Part shown: in pieces, positions 17,779-29,901 of the stretch
Numbering within the stretch: the stretch's first letter is position 1
Layout: each line of letters starts with the position of its first letter
Assembly: GCF_001514305.1 (NCBI RefSeq)
Contig: NZ_KQ949079.1
Coordinates: forward strand, 197,629 to 261,628
Length of the DNA: 64,000 bases
Source of the DNA: Streptomyces dysideae
GTDB taxonomy: Bacteria > Actinomycetota > Actinomycetes > Streptomycetales > Streptomycetaceae
Direction of reading: 5' to 3'
Position numbers and translations under genes: made by a program
Notes under the pieces: model-generated
What the model saw: only the letters and a program-made list of their open reading frames with translations
Database searches by the model: none
Told to the model about the DNA's origin: nothing

Positions 17779-19428
17779 TCAGCGCACGAACACCCCCGCC
17801 TGGTTCGCCAGGTCGAGGAAGTACTGCGGCGCCACTCCGAGCACCAGTGTGACCGCCACGCCGACGCCGATCGCCGTCGTCGTCAGTGGTGACGGCACGG
17901 CGACGGTCGGGCCCTCGGGCCGCGGCTCGCTGAAGAACATCAGCACGATGACGCGGATGTAGAAGAACGCCGCGATCGCCGACGAGATCACGCCGACCAC
18001 GACCAGCGGGGCCGCGCCGCCTTCCGCCGCCGCCTTGAACACGGCGAACTTCCCGGCGAAGCCGGAGGTCAGCGGAATGCCGGCGAAGGCCAGCAGGAAC
18101 ACCGCGAACACGGCCGCCACCAGGGGTGAACGCCGGCCGAGACCGGCCCACTTGGACAGGTGCGTCGCCTCACCGCCCGCGTCGCGCACCAGGGTCACCA
18201 CCGCGAACGCCCCGATCGTGACGAACGAGTACGCGGCCAGGTAGAAGAGGACGGACGAGATGCCGTCCGGCGTGGTCGCGATGACGCCCGCGAGGATGAA
18301 CCCGGCGTGCGCGATCGACGAGTACGCCAGTAGTCGCTTGATGTCGGTCTGGGTGATCGCGACGATCGCGCCGCCCAGCATGGTGACGATGGCGACGCCC
18401 CACATGACCGGCCGCCAGTCCCAGCGCAGGCCGGGCAGGACGACGTACAGGATCCGGAGCAGCGCGCCGAAGGCGGCCACCTTCGTCGCCGCCGCCATGA
18501 ACCCGGTGACCGGTGTGGGCGCGCCCTGGTAGACGTCCGGCGTCCACATGTGGAAGGGCACGGCGCCGACCTTGAACAGCAGCCCCATGACGATCATCGC
18601 GGCGCCGACGAGGAGCAGCGCGTCGTTGCCCATGGTGTCCGCGAGCGCCGGGTTGACGTCCGGGGCGGATCCGTCGACGACCTGCGCGATCGTCGCGTAC
18701 GACACCGAGCCGGAGTAGCCGTAGAGCAGCGCGATGCCGAACAGGGTGAACGCGGAGGCGAACGCGCCGAGCAGGAAGTACTTGACCGCGGCCTCCTGCG
18801 ACATGAGCCGCTTGCGGCGGGCCAGCGCGCACATCAGGTACAGCGGGAGCGAGAGGACTTCCAGGGCGATGAACAGGGTCAGCAGGTCGTTCGCCGCCGG
18901 GAAGATCAGCATGCCGGCGACGGCGAACAGCAGCAGCGGGAACACCTCGGTCGTGGTGAACCCGGCCTTCACCGCGGCTTTCTCGCTGTCGCTGCCCGGC
19001 ACGGACGCGGCCTGCGCGGCGAAGGAGTCGACGCGGTTGCCGTGCACCAGCGGGTCGAGCCGCCGCTCGGCGAAGGTGAACAGGCCGACCAGGCCCGCCA
19101 ACAGGATCGTGCCCTGCAGGAAGAGGGCCGGTCCGTCGACGGCGATGGCGCCCATCGCGACGATGCCCGCCTTGGTGGTGCCGTATCCGCCGGCGGCGAG
19201 CGCGACGACCGCGGCGAAGGCGGCGGCGAGTGCGACGGCGGAGACGAACACCTGGGTGTAGTAACGGGACTTGCGCGGGACGACCGCCTCGATCAGTACC
19301 CCGATGACCGCCGCGCCGAGGACGATCAGGGTGGGCGACAGTTGTCCGTATTCGATCTTCGGCGCGTCGATCTTCGAGATCGGGTCGGCCGCGGTTGTCC
19401 ACAGGCTGTGGACGGCTGGTGCGCTCAC
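17779..19428 (-). CDS. nuoN: NADH-quinone oxidoreductase subunit N
   Basis: This 549-residue antiporter-like membrane subunit of respiratory complex I pumps protons in the membrane arm. It has about 14 hydrophobic helices; the conserved pumping-channel region appears as LLFKVGAVPFHMWTPDVYQG and TDIKRLLAYSSIAHAG. The GTG at 19428 overlaps the nuoM stop (GTGA), supporting coupled translation. It is the last gene of the operon and is followed by a strong terminator. The length is slightly above the family average, with an extra N-terminal segment before the first helix. Confidence 0.95.
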   Translation of the reverse strand: MSAPAVHSLWTTAADPISKIDAPKIEYGQLSPTLIVLGAAVIGVLIEAVVPRKSRYYTQVFVSAVALAAAFAAVVALAAGGYGTTKAGIVAMGAIAVDGPALFLQGTILLAGLVGLFTFAERRLDPLVHGNRVDSFAAQAASVPGSDSEKAAVKAGFTTTEVFPLLLFAVAGMLIFPAANDLLTLFIALEVLSLPLYLMCALARRKRLMSQEAAVKYFLLGAFASAFTLFGIALLYGYSGSVSYATIAQVVDGSAPDVNPALADTMGNDALLLVGAAMIVMGLLFKVGAVPFHMWTPDVYQGAPTPVTGFMAAATKVAAFGALLRILYVVLPGLRWDWRPVMWGVAIVTMLGGAIVAITQTDIKRLLAYSSIAHAGFILAGVIATTPDGISSVLFYLAAYSFVTIGAFAVVTLVRDAGGEATHLSKWAGLGRRSPLVAAVFAVFLLAFAGIPLTSGFAGKFAVFKAAAEGGAAPLVVVGVISSAIAAFFYIRVIVLMFFSEPRPEGPTVAVPSPLTTTAIGVGVAVTLVLGVAPQYFLDLANQAGVFVR

Positions 19429-21020
19429 TTGGCGGCCTCCACCTCGGGCTGGGGGTCCTTCTTCTGTACGTCGGACATGGTCTGCTTGACCGCCGGGTTG
19501 ACGATGTCCGTGACGGGCTTCGGGTAGACGCCCAGGAAGATCAGTACGGCGACCAGCGGCGCGACGACCACGAGTTCCCGCACCCGCAGGTCGGGCATGG
19601 TCGCGACCTCGGGCTTCACCGGACCCGTCATCGTCCTCTGGTAGAGGACGAGGGTGTAGAGCGCGGCGAGGACGATGCCGAAGGTGGCGATGATGCCGAT
19701 CACCGGGTAGTTCGCGAACGTGCCGACCAGGACCAGGAATTCGCTCACGAAGGGTGCGAGCCCCGGCAGCGACAGGGTCGCGAGGCCACCGATCAGGAAG
19801 GTGCCGGCGAGCACCGGAGCGACCTTCTGCACGCCGCCGTAGTCGGCGATGAGCCTCGATCCGCGCCGCGAGATCAGGAAGCCGGCGACCAGCATCAGGG
19901 CGGCGGTCGAGATCCCGTGGTTGACCATGTAGAGCGTCGCGCCGGACTGGCCCTGGCTGGTCATCGCGAAGATGCCCATGATGATGAAGCCGAAGTGCGA
20001 GATCGACGCGTACGCCACCAGCCGCTTGATGTCCCGCTGACCGACGGCGAGCAGCGCCCCGTAGATGATGCTGATCAGGGCGAGGACGAGGATGGCGGGC
20101 GTCGCCCACTTGCTGGCCTCCGGGAACAGCTGGAGGCAGAAGCGGAGCATCGCGAAGGTGCCCACCTTGTCGACGACTGCCGTGATCAGCACGGCGACCG
20201 GGGCGGTGGCCTCGCCCATGGCGTTGGGCAGCCAGGTGTGCAGCGGCCACAGGGGCGCCTTCACCGCGAAGGCGAAGAAGAAGCCCAGGAACAGCCAGCG
20301 TTCGGTGCTGGTCGCCATGTCCAGCGTGCCGTTGGCGCGGGCCTCGGCGATCTCTGTGAGCGAGAAGTTACCGGCGACCACATAGAGGCCGATCACCGCG
20401 GCCAGCATGATCAGGCCGCCGACGAGGTTGTAGAGGAGGAACTTGACGGCCGCGTACGACCGTTGTGTCGCCGCCGCCTTCTCGCCGTGCTCGTGGGCGC
20501 GGTCTCCGAAGCCGCCGATGAGGAAGTACATCGGGATGAGCATGGCTTCGAAGAAGATGTAGAAGAGGAAGACGTCGGTGGCCTCGAAGGAGATGATCAC
20601 CATCGCCTCGACGGCCAGGATCAGGGCGAAGAAGCCCTGCGTGGGCCGCCACCGCCCCGCAGCGAAGCTGCTGAGAGATGCATCGCCGGTCTCCAGCGGG
20701 TCTGCGTCGTGCCAGCCCGCCAGGATGATGAACGGGATCAGCAGCGCGGTGAGCGCGATCAGCGCGACCGCGATGCCGTCCACACCCAGCTCGTAGCGGA
20801 CCCCGAACTCGGCGATCCAGGCGTGGGATTCGGTGAGCTGGTAGCGGTCGCCGTCCGGGTCGAAGCGGATCAGGGTGGTCGCGGCCAGGGCGAGGGTGGC
20901 GAGCGAGACGAGCAGCGCCAGCCATTTGGCGGCGGTGCGCCGGGCGGCCGGTACGGCGGCCGTGGCGACCGCCCCGATCGCCGGGAGTGCCGCCGTCGCT
21001 GTCAGCAGAGGAAAGGACAT
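19425..21020 (-). CDS. nuoM: NADH-quinone oxidoreductase subunit M
   Basis: This 531-residue proton-pumping membrane subunit of complex I shows FAVKAPLWPLHTWLPNAMGE, the hallmark of NuoM, with the channel lysine, and RDIKRLVAYASISHFGF around the central helix. FYIFFEAMLIPMYFLIG carries the conserved glutamate of helix 5. The ATG at 21020 begins five bases after the nuoL stop; the end overlaps nuoN by four bases. Length and helix count are normal. Confidence 0.96.
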   Translation of the reverse strand: MSFPLLTATAALPAIGAVATAAVPAARRTAAKWLALLVSLATLALAATTLIRFDPDGDRYQLTESHAWIAEFGVRYELGVDGIAVALIALTALLIPFIILAGWHDADPLETGDASLSSFAAGRWRPTQGFFALILAVEAMVIISFEATDVFLFYIFFEAMLIPMYFLIGGFGDRAHEHGEKAAATQRSYAAVKFLLYNLVGGLIMLAAVIGLYVVAGNFSLTEIAEARANGTLDMATSTERWLFLGFFFAFAVKAPLWPLHTWLPNAMGEATAPVAVLITAVVDKVGTFAMLRFCLQLFPEASKWATPAILVLALISIIYGALLAVGQRDIKRLVAYASISHFGFIIMGIFAMTSQGQSGATLYMVNHGISTAALMLVAGFLISRRGSRLIADYGGVQKVAPVLAGTFLIGGLATLSLPGLAPFVSEFLVLVGTFANYPVIGIIATFGIVLAALYTLVLYQRTMTGPVKPEVATMPDLRVRELVVVAPLVAVLIFLGVYPKPVTDIVNPAVKQTMSDVQKKDPQPEVEAAK

Positions 21021-21025
21021 CGGTA

Positions 21026-22939
21026 TCAGACCGCCCTCATCAGCAGGGTCGCGGCGACGAGGACCGCCGCACCGCCGAACATCGAGACCGCGTACGACCG
21101 CGCGAAGCCGTTCTGCAGCCTGCGCATCCGTCCGGACAGACCGCCCATCGAGGCCGCCGTGCCGTTGACGACGCCGTCGACCAGGGTGTGGTCGACGTAC
21201 ACCAGGGAGCGTGTGAGGTGTTCGCCGCCGCGGACGAGGACGACGTGGTTGAAGTCGTCCTGGAGCAGGTCGCGCCGGGCGGCCCGGGTGAGCAGCGACC
21301 CGCGCGGGGCGACGACCGGGACGGGACGGCGCCCGTACTGGGCGTACGCGGTGGCGACACCGATGACCATCACGGCCACCGTGGACACCGTGACCGTCAG
21401 CGCGCTGATGGGCGCGTGGCCGTGGTCGTGCCCGGTGATGGGCTCCAGCCAGTGCAGGAAGCGGTCGCCGATGCTGAAGAACGCGCCACCGGCCACCGAC
21501 CCGACGGCCAGCACGATCATGGGGATCGTCATGACCTTGGGCGACTCGTGCGGGTGCGGTTCGTTGCCGTTCTCGTCGGGCTGCCAGCGCTTCTCGCCGA
21601 AGAACGTCAGCAGCATCACGCGCGTCATGTAGTACGCCGTGATGGCCGCGCCCAGCAGCGCGCAGCCGCCGAGGATCCAGCCCTCGGTGCCGCCCTTGGC
21701 GAACGCCGCCTCGATGATCTTGTCCTTGGAGAAGAAGCCGGACAGGCCCGGGAAGCCGATGATGGCGAGGTAGCCGAGGCCGAAGGTGACGAAGGTGACC
21801 GGCATGTACTTGCGGAGGCCGCCGTACTTGCGCATGTCGACCTCGTCGTTCATGCCGTGCATGACCGAGCCGGCGCCGAGGAACAGACCGGCCTTGAAGA
21901 AGCCGTGCGTCACCAGGTGCATGATCGCGAAGACGTAGCCGATGGGGCCGAGGCCCGCGGCGAGGATCATGTAGCCGATCTGCGACATGGTCGAGCCGGC
22001 CAGCGCCTTCTTGATGTCGTCCTTCGCGCAACCGACGATCGCACCGAACAGGAGCGTGACGGCACCGACGATGGTGACGACGAGCTGCGCGTCGGGTGCG
22101 GCGTTGAAGATGGCGCCGGAGCGGACGATCAGGTAGACGCCGGCGGTCACCATGGTCGCGGCGTGGATGAGGGCCGAGACCGGGGTCGGGCCCTCCATCG
22201 CGTCCCCGAGCCAGGACTGCAGCGGCACCTGGGCGGACTTGCCGCAGGCGGCGAGCAGCAGCATCAGGGCGATGCCGGTGAGCGTGGCCTCACTGGTCCC
22301 GCCGACGAGCCCTTCCTCTTCGTGGGTGCCGAGCACCGGGCCGAAGGCGAAGGTCCCGAAGGTGGTGAACATCAGCATGATGGCGATGCCCAGGCCCATG
22401 TCGCCGACGCGGTTGACCAGGAAGGCCTTCTTCGCGGCGGTCGCGGCACTGGGCTTGTGCTGCCAGAAGCCGATCAGCAGGTAGGAGGCGAGACCGACGC
22501 CCTCCCAGCCGACGTACAGCAGCAGGTAGTTGTCGGCGAGGACGAGCAGCAGCATCGCCGCGAGGAACAGGTTCAGGTAGCCGAAGAAGCGGCGGCGCCG
22601 CTCGTCGTGCTCCATGTACCCGACGGAGTACAGGTGGATCAGCGAGCCAACGCCGGTGATCAGCAGCACGAACGTCATGGACAGCTGGTCGAGGCGGAAG
22701 GCGACGTCCGCCTGGAAGCCCTCGACGGGGATCCAGCTGAACAGGTGCTGGGTCAGGGTCCGGTGTTCGACGTCCTTGCCGAGCAGGCCGGCGAAGAGGA
22801 CGGCGCCGATCACGAAGGAGGCGGCCGCGAGAATGGTGCCGATCCAGTGGCCGACGGCGTCGAGCCGCCGGCCGCCGCACAGCAGTACGGCCGCTCCGAG
22901 CAGAGGCGCCGCCACCAGCAGCGCAATCAGGTTCTCCAC
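21026..22939 (-). CDS. nuoL: NADH-quinone oxidoreductase subunit L
   Basis: This 637-residue subunit at the far end of the complex I membrane arm pumps protons. Conserved parts include [39 protein letters not shown] and [19 protein letters not shown]. The C-terminal section (about 500-637) is the long lateral-helix region that couples the antiporter-like subunits. The GTG start at 22939 follows GAGGGG, and 14 bp separate it from nuoK. It is complete. Confidence 0.96.
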   Translation of the reverse strand: MENLIALLVAAPLLGAAVLLCGGRRLDAVGHWIGTILAAASFVIGAVLFAGLLGKDVEHRTLTQHLFSWIPVEGFQADVAFRLDQLSMTFVLLITGVGSLIHLYSVGYMEHDERRRRFFGYLNLFLAAMLLLVLADNYLLLYVGWEGVGLASYLLIGFWQHKPSAATAAKKAFLVNRVGDMGLGIAIMLMFTTFGTFAFGPVLGTHEEEGLVGGTSEATLTGIALMLLLAACGKSAQVPLQSWLGDAMEGPTPVSALIHAATMVTAGVYLIVRSGAIFNAAPDAQLVVTIVGAVTLLFGAIVGCAKDDIKKALAGSTMSQIGYMILAAGLGPIGYVFAIMHLVTHGFFKAGLFLGAGSVMHGMNDEVDMRKYGGLRKYMPVTFVTFGLGYLAIIGFPGLSGFFSKDKIIEAAFAKGGTEGWILGGCALLGAAITAYYMTRVMLLTFFGEKRWQPDENGNEPHPHESPKVMTIPMIVLAVGSVAGGAFFSIGDRFLHWLEPITGHDHGHAPISALTVTVSTVAVMVIGVATAYAQYGRRPVPVVAPRGSLLTRAARRDLLQDDFNHVVLVRGGEHLTRSLVYVDHTLVDGVVNGTAASMGGLSGRMRRLQNGFARSYAVSMFGGAAVLVAATLLMRAV

Positions 22940-22953
22940 GATTCAGCGACCCC

Positions 22954-23253
22954 TCAGAGCTTCATCAGGCTGGCGTCGTCGACCGAGGCCGAGTGGCGGG
23001 AACGGAACAGCGACACGATGATCGCGAGCCCGACCACGACCTCCGCGGCGGCGACGACCATCGTGAAGAAGGCGATGATCTGGCCGTCGAGGTTGCCGTG
23101 CATCCGGGAGAAGGCGACCAGCGCGAGGTTGCAGGCGTTGAGCATGAGCTCGATGCACATGAACACGACGATGGCGTTGCGCCTGATCAGTACGCCGGTG
23201 GCGCCGATCGTGAACAACAGGGCGGCGATATAGAGGTAGTTGACGGGGTTCAC
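22954..23253 (-). CDS. nuoK: NADH-quinone oxidoreductase subunit K
   Basis: This 99-residue subunit has three transmembrane helices. The conserved glutamates involved in proton transfer lie in [18 protein letters not shown] (helix 2) and [13 protein letters not shown] (helix 3). The GTG start at 23253 overlaps the nuoJ stop as GTGA. Length and motifs are typical of complex I subunit K (ND4L). Confidence 0.96.
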   Translation of the reverse strand: MNPVNYLYIAALLFTIGATGVLIRRNAIVVFMCIELMLNACNLALVAFSRMHGNLDGQIIAFFTMVVAAAEVVVGLAIIVSLFRSRHSASVDDASLMKL

Positions 23254-24092
23254 TTCGACGCCTCCTCGGCCCGCTTGAAGGTCGACGGTTCGATCGCGGT
23301 CCGCTCCAGGCGCTCCTCGGCGCGCTGTTCCAGCGCCTTGAGATCGTTGAGCGCCTCGGTGGACACGTCACGGATCTGGCCGCGCTCGCGCAGCGTCTTG
23401 CTGACCGTGAGGTCGGACGGGGTGCCGTCGGGCAGCAGGCCCGCGATGTCCACGGCGTTGTGCCGGGCGTACACGCCGGGCGCCGGCAGCGGGGGCAGGT
23501 GCTTGCCCTCGCGGACGCGCTGCTCGGACAGTTCGCGCTGGGTCCTGGCGCGCTCGGTGCGCTCGCGGTGGGTGAGCAGCATGGCACCGATGGCGGCCGT
23601 GATAAGCAGGGCGCCGGTGATCTCGAAGGCGAAGACGTACTTGGTGAAGATGAGGGCGGCGAGGCCCTCCACGTTGCCGTTCGCGTTCGCCTGGGCGAGG
23701 CCGTTGAACTCCGTGATGGAGGCGTTGCCGATGCCCGCGACCAGCAGGATGCCGAAGCCGAGCCCGCAGAGAAGGGCCAGCCAGCGCTGGCCCTTGATGG
23801 TCTCCTTCAGGGAGTCCGCGGCCGTCACGCCGACGAGCATCACCACGAACAGGAACAGCATCATGATCGCGCCGGTGTAGACGATGATCTGCACGACGCC
23901 CAGGAAGTAGGCGCCGTTGGCGAGGTAGAACACCGCCAGGATGATCATGGTGCCGGCGAGGCAGAGCGCGCTGTGCACGGCCCTCTTCATGAGGACGGTG
24001 CCCAGGGCGCCGAGCACGGCGATCGTGCCGAGGACCCAGAACTGGAAGGCCTCGCCGGTTGAGGTGGAGTACGCGGCGAGCTGCGCGCTCAT
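23250..24092 (-). CDS. nuoJ: NADH-quinone oxidoreductase subunit J
   Basis: This 280-residue membrane subunit of complex I (ND6 type) has five predicted helices in the first 180 residues, including [20 protein letters not shown], the conserved third helix. The C-terminal hundred residues are a soluble, charged extension ([16 protein letters not shown] and on) that is much longer than in E. coli but seen in actinobacterial NuoJ. The ATG at 24092 overlaps the nuoI stop (ATGA). Confidence 0.95.
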   Translation of the reverse strand: MSAQLAAYSTSTGEAFQFWVLGTIAVLGALGTVLMKRAVHSALCLAGTMIILAVFYLANGAYFLGVVQIIVYTGAIMMLFLFVVMLVGVTAADSLKETIKGQRWLALLCGLGFGILLVAGIGNASITEFNGLAQANANGNVEGLAALIFTKYVFAFEITGALLITAAIGAMLLTHRERTERARTQRELSEQRVREGKHLPPLPAPGVYARHNAVDIAGLLPDGTPSDLTVSKTLRERGQIRDVSTEALNDLKALEQRAEERLERTAIEPSTFKRAEEASK

Positions 24093-24700
24093 GCCTGCAC
24101 CTCCTCTTCTTCCGGCTTCTCGCCCTTGGAGACGGCGACTTGCTGGACTGTGCCGGGTGCGGCCTCCGTCACGAGGCCCCGGTAGTAGTCCTGCTCGTCC
24201 GTCCCCGGGTAGATGGCGTGCGGCGAGTCGACCATGCCCTCTTCGAGGCCGGCGAGCAGCTGCTCCTTGGTGTAGATGAGGTTGGCGCGGCTGGAGTCGG
24301 CCAGCTCGAACTCGTTGGTCATCGTCAGCGCGCGCGTGGGGCACGCCTCGATGCACAGGCCGCACAGGATGCAGCGGGCGTAGTTGATCTGGTACACGCG
24401 CCCGTACCGCTCGCCCGGCGAGTAGCGCTCCTCGTCGGTGTTGTCCGCGCCCTCGACGTAGATCGCGTCGGCGGGGCAGGCCCAGGCGCACAGTTCGCAG
24501 CCGACGCACTTCTCCAGGCCGTCCGGATGGCGATTGAGCTGGTGCCGTCCGTGGAAGCGCGGAGCGGTGGTCTTCTGCTGTTCCGGGTACTGCTCGGTCA
24601 GCCGCTTCTTGAACATGGCCTTGAAGGTCACGCCGAAGCCGGCTACCGGGTTCTGGAAGCCAGGCTTCGTCTGCCCGGCCTCCTTGGGCTCCTCAGCCAT
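24089..24700 (-). CDS. nuoI: NADH-quinone oxidoreductase subunit I (two 4Fe-4S clusters)
   Basis: This 203-residue ferredoxin-like subunit passes electrons to the N2 cluster. It has the two expected 4Fe-4S motifs, [12 protein letters not shown] and [12 protein letters not shown]. The ATG at 24700 is chosen because GGAGG stands five bases upstream; an earlier in-frame start would lie inside nuoH. The start overlaps the nuoH 3' end by 8 bp. The C-terminal tail is acidic ([10 protein letters not shown]). Confidence 0.96.
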   Translation of the reverse strand: MAEEPKEAGQTKPGFQNPVAGFGVTFKAMFKKRLTEQYPEQQKTTAPRFHGRHQLNRHPDGLEKCVGCELCAWACPADAIYVEGADNTDEERYSPGERYGRVYQINYARCILCGLCIEACPTRALTMTNEFELADSSRANLIYTKEQLLAGLEEGMVDSPHAIYPGTDEQDYYRGLVTEAAPGTVQQVAVSKGEKPEEEEVQA

Positions 24701-26057
24701 CGGACGCCTCCTTTCCATCCAGAGATCCGTCACTCTGAGTATCGGGCCCACCACTGACAATCAGCTCCCGCTCGCGGCGCGGGCGGCGCCTCGGCACCGG
24801 TGGAAGCTCCTGTCCGGGCAGTGGCGGCACGGGGAATCCGCCCGCCGTGGCGTCGAATCCGGCGGGCGGCTCGACGGGCCGCTCGGCCGCCTTCGTCCGC
24901 TCCCGGAACATGTCCACGACGAAGGAGAGCAGCAACAGCGCGAGGACACCGCCGCCGACGTAGAGCGCGATGTCGGCGAAGTCGTAGTTCTCGTTCCTGA
25001 GGGTCCGCACGGTCGCGACGAGCATCAGCCAGACCACGGAGACCGGGATGAGGACCTTCCAGCCGAGCTTCATCAGCTGGTCGTAGCGGACCCGCGGGAG
25101 CGTGCCGCGCAGCCAGATGAAGAAGAACAGCAGCAGCTGCACCTTGACGACGAACCAGAGCATCGGCCACCAGCCGTGGTTCGCGCCCTCCCAGAAGGTG
25201 CTGACCGGCCAGGGGGCCCGCCAGCCGCCCAGGAAGAGCGTCGTCGTCACCGCCGAGACGGTCACCATGTTCACGTACTCGGCGAGCATGAACATCGCGA
25301 ACTTGATCGACGAGTACTCGGTGTTGAAGCCGCCGACCAGGTCGCCCTCGGACTCCGGCATGTCGAGAGGGGCGCGGTTGGTCTCGCCGACCATCGTCAC
25401 GACGTAGATCACGAAGGAGACCGGCAGCAGGACGACGTACCAGCGGTCCTGCTGCGCCTCGACGATCGCCGACGTCGACATCGACCCGGAGTAGAGGAAC
25501 ACCGAGGCGAACGCGGCACCCATCGCGATCTCGTACGAGATCATCTGCGCGCAGGCGCGCAGACCACCGAGCAGCGGATACGTCGATCCGGAACTCCAGC
25601 CCGCCAGCACGATGCCGTAGATGCCGACCGAGGCGACCGCGAGGATGTAGAGCATCGCGATCGGCAGGTCGGTGAGCTGCATCGTGGTGCGCTGGCCGAA
25701 GATCGAGATCTCGTTGCCGGCCGGGCCGAAGGGGATCACCGCGATCGCCATGAAGGCCGGGATGGCCGCGACGATCGGTGCGAGGACGTAGACCACCTTG
25801 TCCGCGCGCTTGACGATGACGTCTTCCTTGAGCATCAGCTTGATGCCGTCGGCGAGCGACTGGAGCATGCCCCAGGGACCGTGCCGGTTGGGGCCGATGC
25901 GCAGCTGCATCCAGGCGACGACCTTGCGCTCCCAGACGATGGAGAACAGCACGGTCACCATCAGGAAGGCGAAGCAGAACACCGCCTTGATGACGACCAG
26001 CCACCAGGGGTCGCGGCCGAACATCGAGAGGTCTTCAGCGGCGAGGTACGGGCTCAT
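24693..26057 (-). CDS. nuoH: NADH-quinone oxidoreductase subunit H
   Basis: This 454-residue membrane subunit of complex I forms much of the quinone-binding chamber together with NuoB and NuoD. Conserved sequences include [20 protein letters not shown] near the N-terminus, [20 protein letters not shown] in the quinone loop, and [17 protein letters not shown]. About 60 residues of Pro/Arg-rich tail follow the last helix, an extension longer than in proteobacteria. It overlaps nuoG by four bases. Confidence 0.96.
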   Translation of the reverse strand: MSPYLAAEDLSMFGRDPWWLVVIKAVFCFAFLMVTVLFSIVWERKVVAWMQLRIGPNRHGPWGMLQSLADGIKLMLKEDVIVKRADKVVYVLAPIVAAIPAFMAIAVIPFGPAGNEISIFGQRTTMQLTDLPIAMLYILAVASVGIYGIVLAGWSSGSTYPLLGGLRACAQMISYEIAMGAAFASVFLYSGSMSTSAIVEAQQDRWYVVLLPVSFVIYVVTMVGETNRAPLDMPESEGDLVGGFNTEYSSIKFAMFMLAEYVNMVTVSAVTTTLFLGGWRAPWPVSTFWEGANHGWWPMLWFVVKVQLLLFFFIWLRGTLPRVRYDQLMKLGWKVLIPVSVVWLMLVATVRTLRNENYDFADIALYVGGGVLALLLLSFVVDMFRERTKAAERPVEPPAGFDATAGGFPVPPLPGQELPPVPRRRPRRERELIVSGGPDTQSDGSLDGKEASDG

Positions 26058-28558
26058 CCCTCCACCTCCTTGGGGGCCTCGTCGGCGAGCGTCGCCGGGC
26101 CGATGCGGACGAGGGAGCCGGGCAGCGCCCCGGTGCCGGAGGCGACGCCGGTGCCCACGGAGTTCAGCGGGAGCCAGACCACGCGGTCGGGCATCTCGGT
26201 GATCCTGAGCGGGAGTTCGACCGTTCCGGCGGTGCCGGTCACGGCGAGTACGTCGCCGTCCTTCACGCCTGCTTCGGCTGCCGTGGCGGCCGACAGACGC
26301 GCGTGGGCGGTGTGCCGGGTTCCGGCGAGCGCCTCGTCGCCCTCCTGGAGGCGCCCCTGGTCGAGGAGCAGCCGGTGCCCGGCCAGTACGGCCTCTCCGG
26401 CGGCCGGCCGCGGCAGTTGGACGGCGACTTCCACGGGGTCGGTGGCCCGGGGACCGTCCCAGGGGCCGAGCCGGTCGAACTCCGCGCGCGTGGTGCGCAG
26501 ATCCGGCAGCCCCAGGTGTACGTCCATGGCGTCGGCCAGCATCTGCAGCACGCGCGCGTCGCTGGGCGCGAGACGCCTGGTCATCTGGTCGGGCTTGAGC
26601 GCGGCCTCGAAGAAGCGCACCCTGCCCTCCCAGTTGAGGAAGGTGCCGGCCTTCTCGGCGACGGCGGCGACGGGCAGGACGACGTCGGCGTGCTCGGTGA
26701 TCTCGCCGGGCCGCAGCTCCAGCGAGACGAGGAAGCCGACCTCGGTGAGCGCCTCACGCGCGCGTGCCGGATCGGGCAGGTCGGCGATCTCGACGCCCGC
26801 GACCAGCAGGGCCTGGAGTTCGCCACCGGCGGCGGCCTCGACGATCTGGCCGGTGTCACGGCCGTAGCGGTGCGGGAGTTCGGCGACGCCCCAGGCCGCG
26901 GCGACCTCCTGACGCGCGCGTGGGTCGGTGGCCGGACGTCCGCCCGGCAGCAGCGACGGCAGCGCACCCGCCTCGATCGCGCCCCGCTCCCCCGCCCGGC
27001 GCGGGATCCACACCAACTGGGCGCCGGTCGCGGACGCGGCCCGTACGGCGGCGGTGAGACCGCCGGCGACAGCGGCGAGCCGCTCGCCGACGACAATGAC
27101 CGCGCCCTCGGTGCGCAGCGCCTCGGCGGCCTTCGCGCCGTCGCCCTCCAGGCCGACCCCGCTCGCGAGCGCGTCCAGCCACTCGGTCTCGGTGCCGGGC
27201 GCGGCGGGCAGCAGCGTGCCGCCGGCCTTCTCCAGGCCGCGTGTCGCGTGCGTGGCGAGTGCGAAGACCTTCTGCCCGTGCTTGCGCCAGGCCTTGCGCA
27301 GCCTGAGGAAGATCCCGGGCGCCTCCTCCTCGGCCTCGAACCCGGCCAGCAGGACGGCGGGCGCCTTCTCCAGGGAGGTGTTCGTGACGCCCGTACCGTC
27401 GAGGTCCCGGCCGCGTCCGGCGATCCGCGCGGCCAGGAAGTCGGCCTCCTCGCCGCTGTGCACGCGCGCGCGGAAGTCGATGTCGTTACTGTCGAGCGCC
27501 ACGCGCGCGAACTTGCTGTACGCGTAGGCGTCCTCGACGGTGAGCCGGCCGCCGGTCAGGACACCGGTCCGGCCGCGCGAGGCGAGCAGCCCCTGAGCGG
27601 CGATCTGCAGCGCCTCCGGCCAGGAGGCCGGTTCGAGGTCGCCCTCGGCGTTGCGGATGAGCGGCGTCTGCAGGCGGTCGCGCTGCTGGGCGTACCGGAA
27701 CGCGAAGCGCCCCTTGTCGCAGATCCACTCCTCGTTGACCTCGGGGTCCGGGGCGGCCAGGCGCCGCATGACCTTGCCGCGCCGGTGGTCGGTGCGGGTG
27801 GCACAGCCGCCCGAGCAGTGCTCGCACACGGAGTGCGAGGAGACCAGGTCGAAGGGGCGGGAGCGGAAGCGATACGCCGCCGAGGTCAGCGCGCCGACCG
27901 GGCAGATCTGGATGGTGTTGCCGGAGAAGTACGACTCGAAGGGGTCGCCCTCACCGGTACCGACCTGCTGGAGCGCGCCCCGCTCGAGCAGCTCGATCAT
28001 CGGGTCGCCCGCGACCTGGTTGGAGAACCGGGTGCAGCGGGCGCACAGCACGCACCGCTCACGGTCGAGCAGCACCTGCGTGGAGATCGGCACGGGCTTT
28101 TCGAACGTCCGCTTCTTTCCTTCGAAGCGGGACTCGGCGTGGCCGTGCGACATGGCCTGGTTCTGCAGGGGGCACTCGCCGCCCTTGTCGCAGACCGGGC
28201 AGTCCAGCGGGTGGTTGATGAGGAGGAGCTCCATCACACCGTGCTGGGCCTTCTCGGCGACCGGCGAGGTGAGGTGGGTCTTGACCACCATCCCGTCGGT
28301 GCAGGTGATGGTGCAGGACGCCATCGGCTTGCGCTGGCCCTCGACTTCGACGATGCACTGGCGGCAGGCGCCGGCCGGGTCGAGGAGGGGGTGGTCGCAG
28401 AAGCGGGGGATCTCGATGCCGAGTTGCTCGGCGGCCCGGATGACCAGGGTGCCCTTCGGCACGCTGATCTCGGCGCCGTCGATCGTCAGCGACACCAGAT
28501 CTTCCGGCGGGACCGCCGCCTCTCCCCCTCCCGAGGGAGAGCTGGTGGTCACAGTCAT
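26054..28558 (-). CDS. nuoG: NADH-quinone oxidoreductase subunit G
   Basis: This 834-residue iron-sulfur subunit of the NADH dehydrogenase arm has a 2Fe-2S ferredoxin domain at the N-terminus (about 20-100, with [15 protein letters not shown]). The H-Cys3 cluster site lies around [13 protein letters not shown], with two 4Fe-4S binding sites including [15 protein letters not shown] is in the molybdopterin-oxidoreductase-like part, as in NuoG proteins carrying the extra N7 cluster. The rest is the MopB-like domain without cofactor. ATG 28558 overlaps the nuoF stop (ATGA). Confidence 0.95.
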   Translation of the reverse strand: MTVTTSSPSGGGEAAVPPEDLVSLTIDGAEISVPKGTLVIRAAEQLGIEIPRFCDHPLLDPAGACRQCIVEVEGQRKPMASCTITCTDGMVVKTHLTSPVAEKAQHGVMELLLINHPLDCPVCDKGGECPLQNQAMSHGHAESRFEGKKRTFEKPVPISTQVLLDRERCVLCARCTRFSNQVAGDPMIELLERGALQQVGTGEGDPFESYFSGNTIQICPVGALTSAAYRFRSRPFDLVSSHSVCEHCSGGCATRTDHRRGKVMRRLAAPDPEVNEEWICDKGRFAFRYAQQRDRLQTPLIRNAEGDLEPASWPEALQIAAQGLLASRGRTGVLTGGRLTVEDAYAYSKFARVALDSNDIDFRARVHSGEEADFLAARIAGRGRDLDGTGVTNTSLEKAPAVLLAGFEAEEEAPGIFLRLRKAWRKHGQKVFALATHATRGLEKAGGTLLPAAPGTETEWLDALASGVGLEGDGAKAAEALRTEGAVIVVGERLAAVAGGLTAAVRAASATGAQLVWIPRRAGERGAIEAGALPSLLPGGRPATDPRARQEVAAAWGVAELPHRYGRDTGQIVEAAAGGELQALLVAGVEIADLPDPARAREALTEVGFLVSLELRPGEITEHADVVLPVAAVAEKAGTFLNWEGRVRFFEAALKPDQMTRRLAPSDARVLQMLADAMDVHLGLPDLRTTRAEFDRLGPWDGPRATDPVEVAVQLPRPAAGEAVLAGHRLLLDQGRLQEGDEALAGTRHTAHARLSAATAAEAGVKDGDVLAVTGTAGTVELPLRITEMPDRVVWLPLNSVGTGVASGTGALPGSLVRIGPATLADEAPKEVEG

Positions 28559-29901
28559 GCGTTCACCTCCGTGCGGTCGGCCCAGGCCGTCGACTTGGCC
28601 GGGTCGAAGGGGCAGCCGCGGCCCGTGATGTGCTGCTCGTACTCCTCGCGGAAGTACTTGAGCGAGGAGAAGATCGGCGAGGCGGCACCGTCGCCGAGGG
28701 CGCAGAAGGACTTGCCGTTGATGTTGTCGGCGATGTCGTTGAGCTTGTCGAGGTCGGACATGACGCCCTTGCCCGCCTCGATGTCGCGCAGCAACTGCAC
28801 GAGCCAGTACGTCCCTTCGCGGCACGGCGTGCACTTGCCGCAGGACTCGTGGGCGTAGAACTCGGTCCAGCGGGTGACGGCGCGGACGACGCAGGTCGTC
28901 TCGTCGAAGCACTGGAGCGCTTTGGTGCCGAGCATGGAACCCGCGGCACCCACTCCTTCGTAATCAAGAGGGACGTCGAGGTGCTCGGCGGTGAACATCG
29001 GTGTCGAGGAGCCGCCCGGCGTCCAGAACTTCAGCCGGTGCCCTGCCCGCATCCCGCCGCTCATCTCCAGGAGCTGGCGGAGCGTGACGCCGAGCGGGGC
29101 CTCGTACTGACCGGGGTTGGTGACATGGCCGCTGAGCGAGTAGAGCGTGAAGCCCGGGGACTTCTCGCTGCCCATCGACCTGAACCATTCCTTGCCCTTG
29201 TGCAGGATGGCGGGAACCGACGCGATCGATTCGACGTTGTTCACCACAGTCGGGCATGCGTAGAGGCCCGCGACAGCAGGGAAGGGGGGACGGAGCCGCG
29301 GTTGACCCCGGCGGCCTTCGAGCGAGTCGAGCAGTGCGGTCTCCTCACCGCAGATGTACGCGCCGGCGCCGGCGTGCACGGTGAGCTGGAGGTCGAGACC
29401 ACTGCCCAGGATGTTCTCGCCGAGGTAGCCCGCCGCGTAGGCCTCGCGCACGGCCTCGTGCAACCGCCGCAATACGGGGACGACTTCACCACGCAGATAG
29501 ATGAAGGCATGCGAAGACCTGATGGCATAACACGCGATGACAATGCCCTCGATGAGGCTGTGCGGGTTCGCGAAGAGGAGCGGAATGTCCTTGCACGTTC
29601 CGGGCTCCGACTCGTCGGCGTTGACAACTAGATAGTGCGGTTTTCCATCACCCTGGGGAATGAACTGCCATTTCATTCCCGTCGGGAATCCCGCGCCGCC
29701 GCGCCCCCGCAGACCGGAGTCCTTGACGTACGCGATCACGTCGTCCGGCGACATGGCGAGCGCCTTGCGGAGCCCCTCGTATCCCTCGTGCCTTCGGTAG
29801 ACGTCCAGCGTCCAGGACTTGTCCTCGTCCCAGAAGGCCGACAGCACGGGTGCGAGCAGCTTCTCGGGGCTGGTGTCTTTCAGCTCGGGTGCCAACGTCA
29901 T
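28555..29901 (-). CDS. nuoF: NADH-quinone oxidoreductase subunit F (NADH and FMN site)
   Basis: This 448-residue flavoprotein subunit oxidises [20 protein letters not shown] forms the NADH/FMN-binding loop and [13 protein letters not shown] the FMN site. [14 protein letters not shown] follows as usual. The N3 4Fe-4S cluster is bound by [11 protein letters not shown] and a later cysteine. The ATG at 29901 shares one base with the nuoE stop (TGATG). Confidence 0.96.
   Translation of the reverse strand: MTLAPELKDTSPEKLLAPVLSAFWDEDKSWTLDVYRRHEGYEGLRKALAMSPDDVIAYVKDSGLRGRGGAGFPTGMKWQFIPQGDGKPHYLVVNADESEPGTCKDIPLLFANPHSLIEGIVIACYAIRSSHAFIYLRGEVVPVLRRLHEAVREAYAAGYLGENILGSGLDLQLTVHAGAGAYICGEETALLDSLEGRRGQPRLRPPFPAVAGLYACPTVVNNVESIASVPAILHKGKEWFRSMGSEKSPGFTLYSLSGHVTNPGQYEAPLGVTLRQLLEMSGGMRAGHRLKFWTPGGSSTPMFTAEHLDVPLDYEGVGAAGSMLGTKALQCFDETTCVVRAVTRWTEFYAHESCGKCTPCREGTYWLVQLLRDIEAGKGVMSDLDKLNDIADNINGKSFCALGDGAASPIFSSLKYFREEYEQHITGRGCPFDPAKSTAWADRTEVNA

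Noticed and set aside
19395..23880. Long plus-strand frames opposite nuoJ-nuoN
   Set aside because: They are shadows of the nuo genes with low-complexity Asp/Gly/Arg composition and no known motif.
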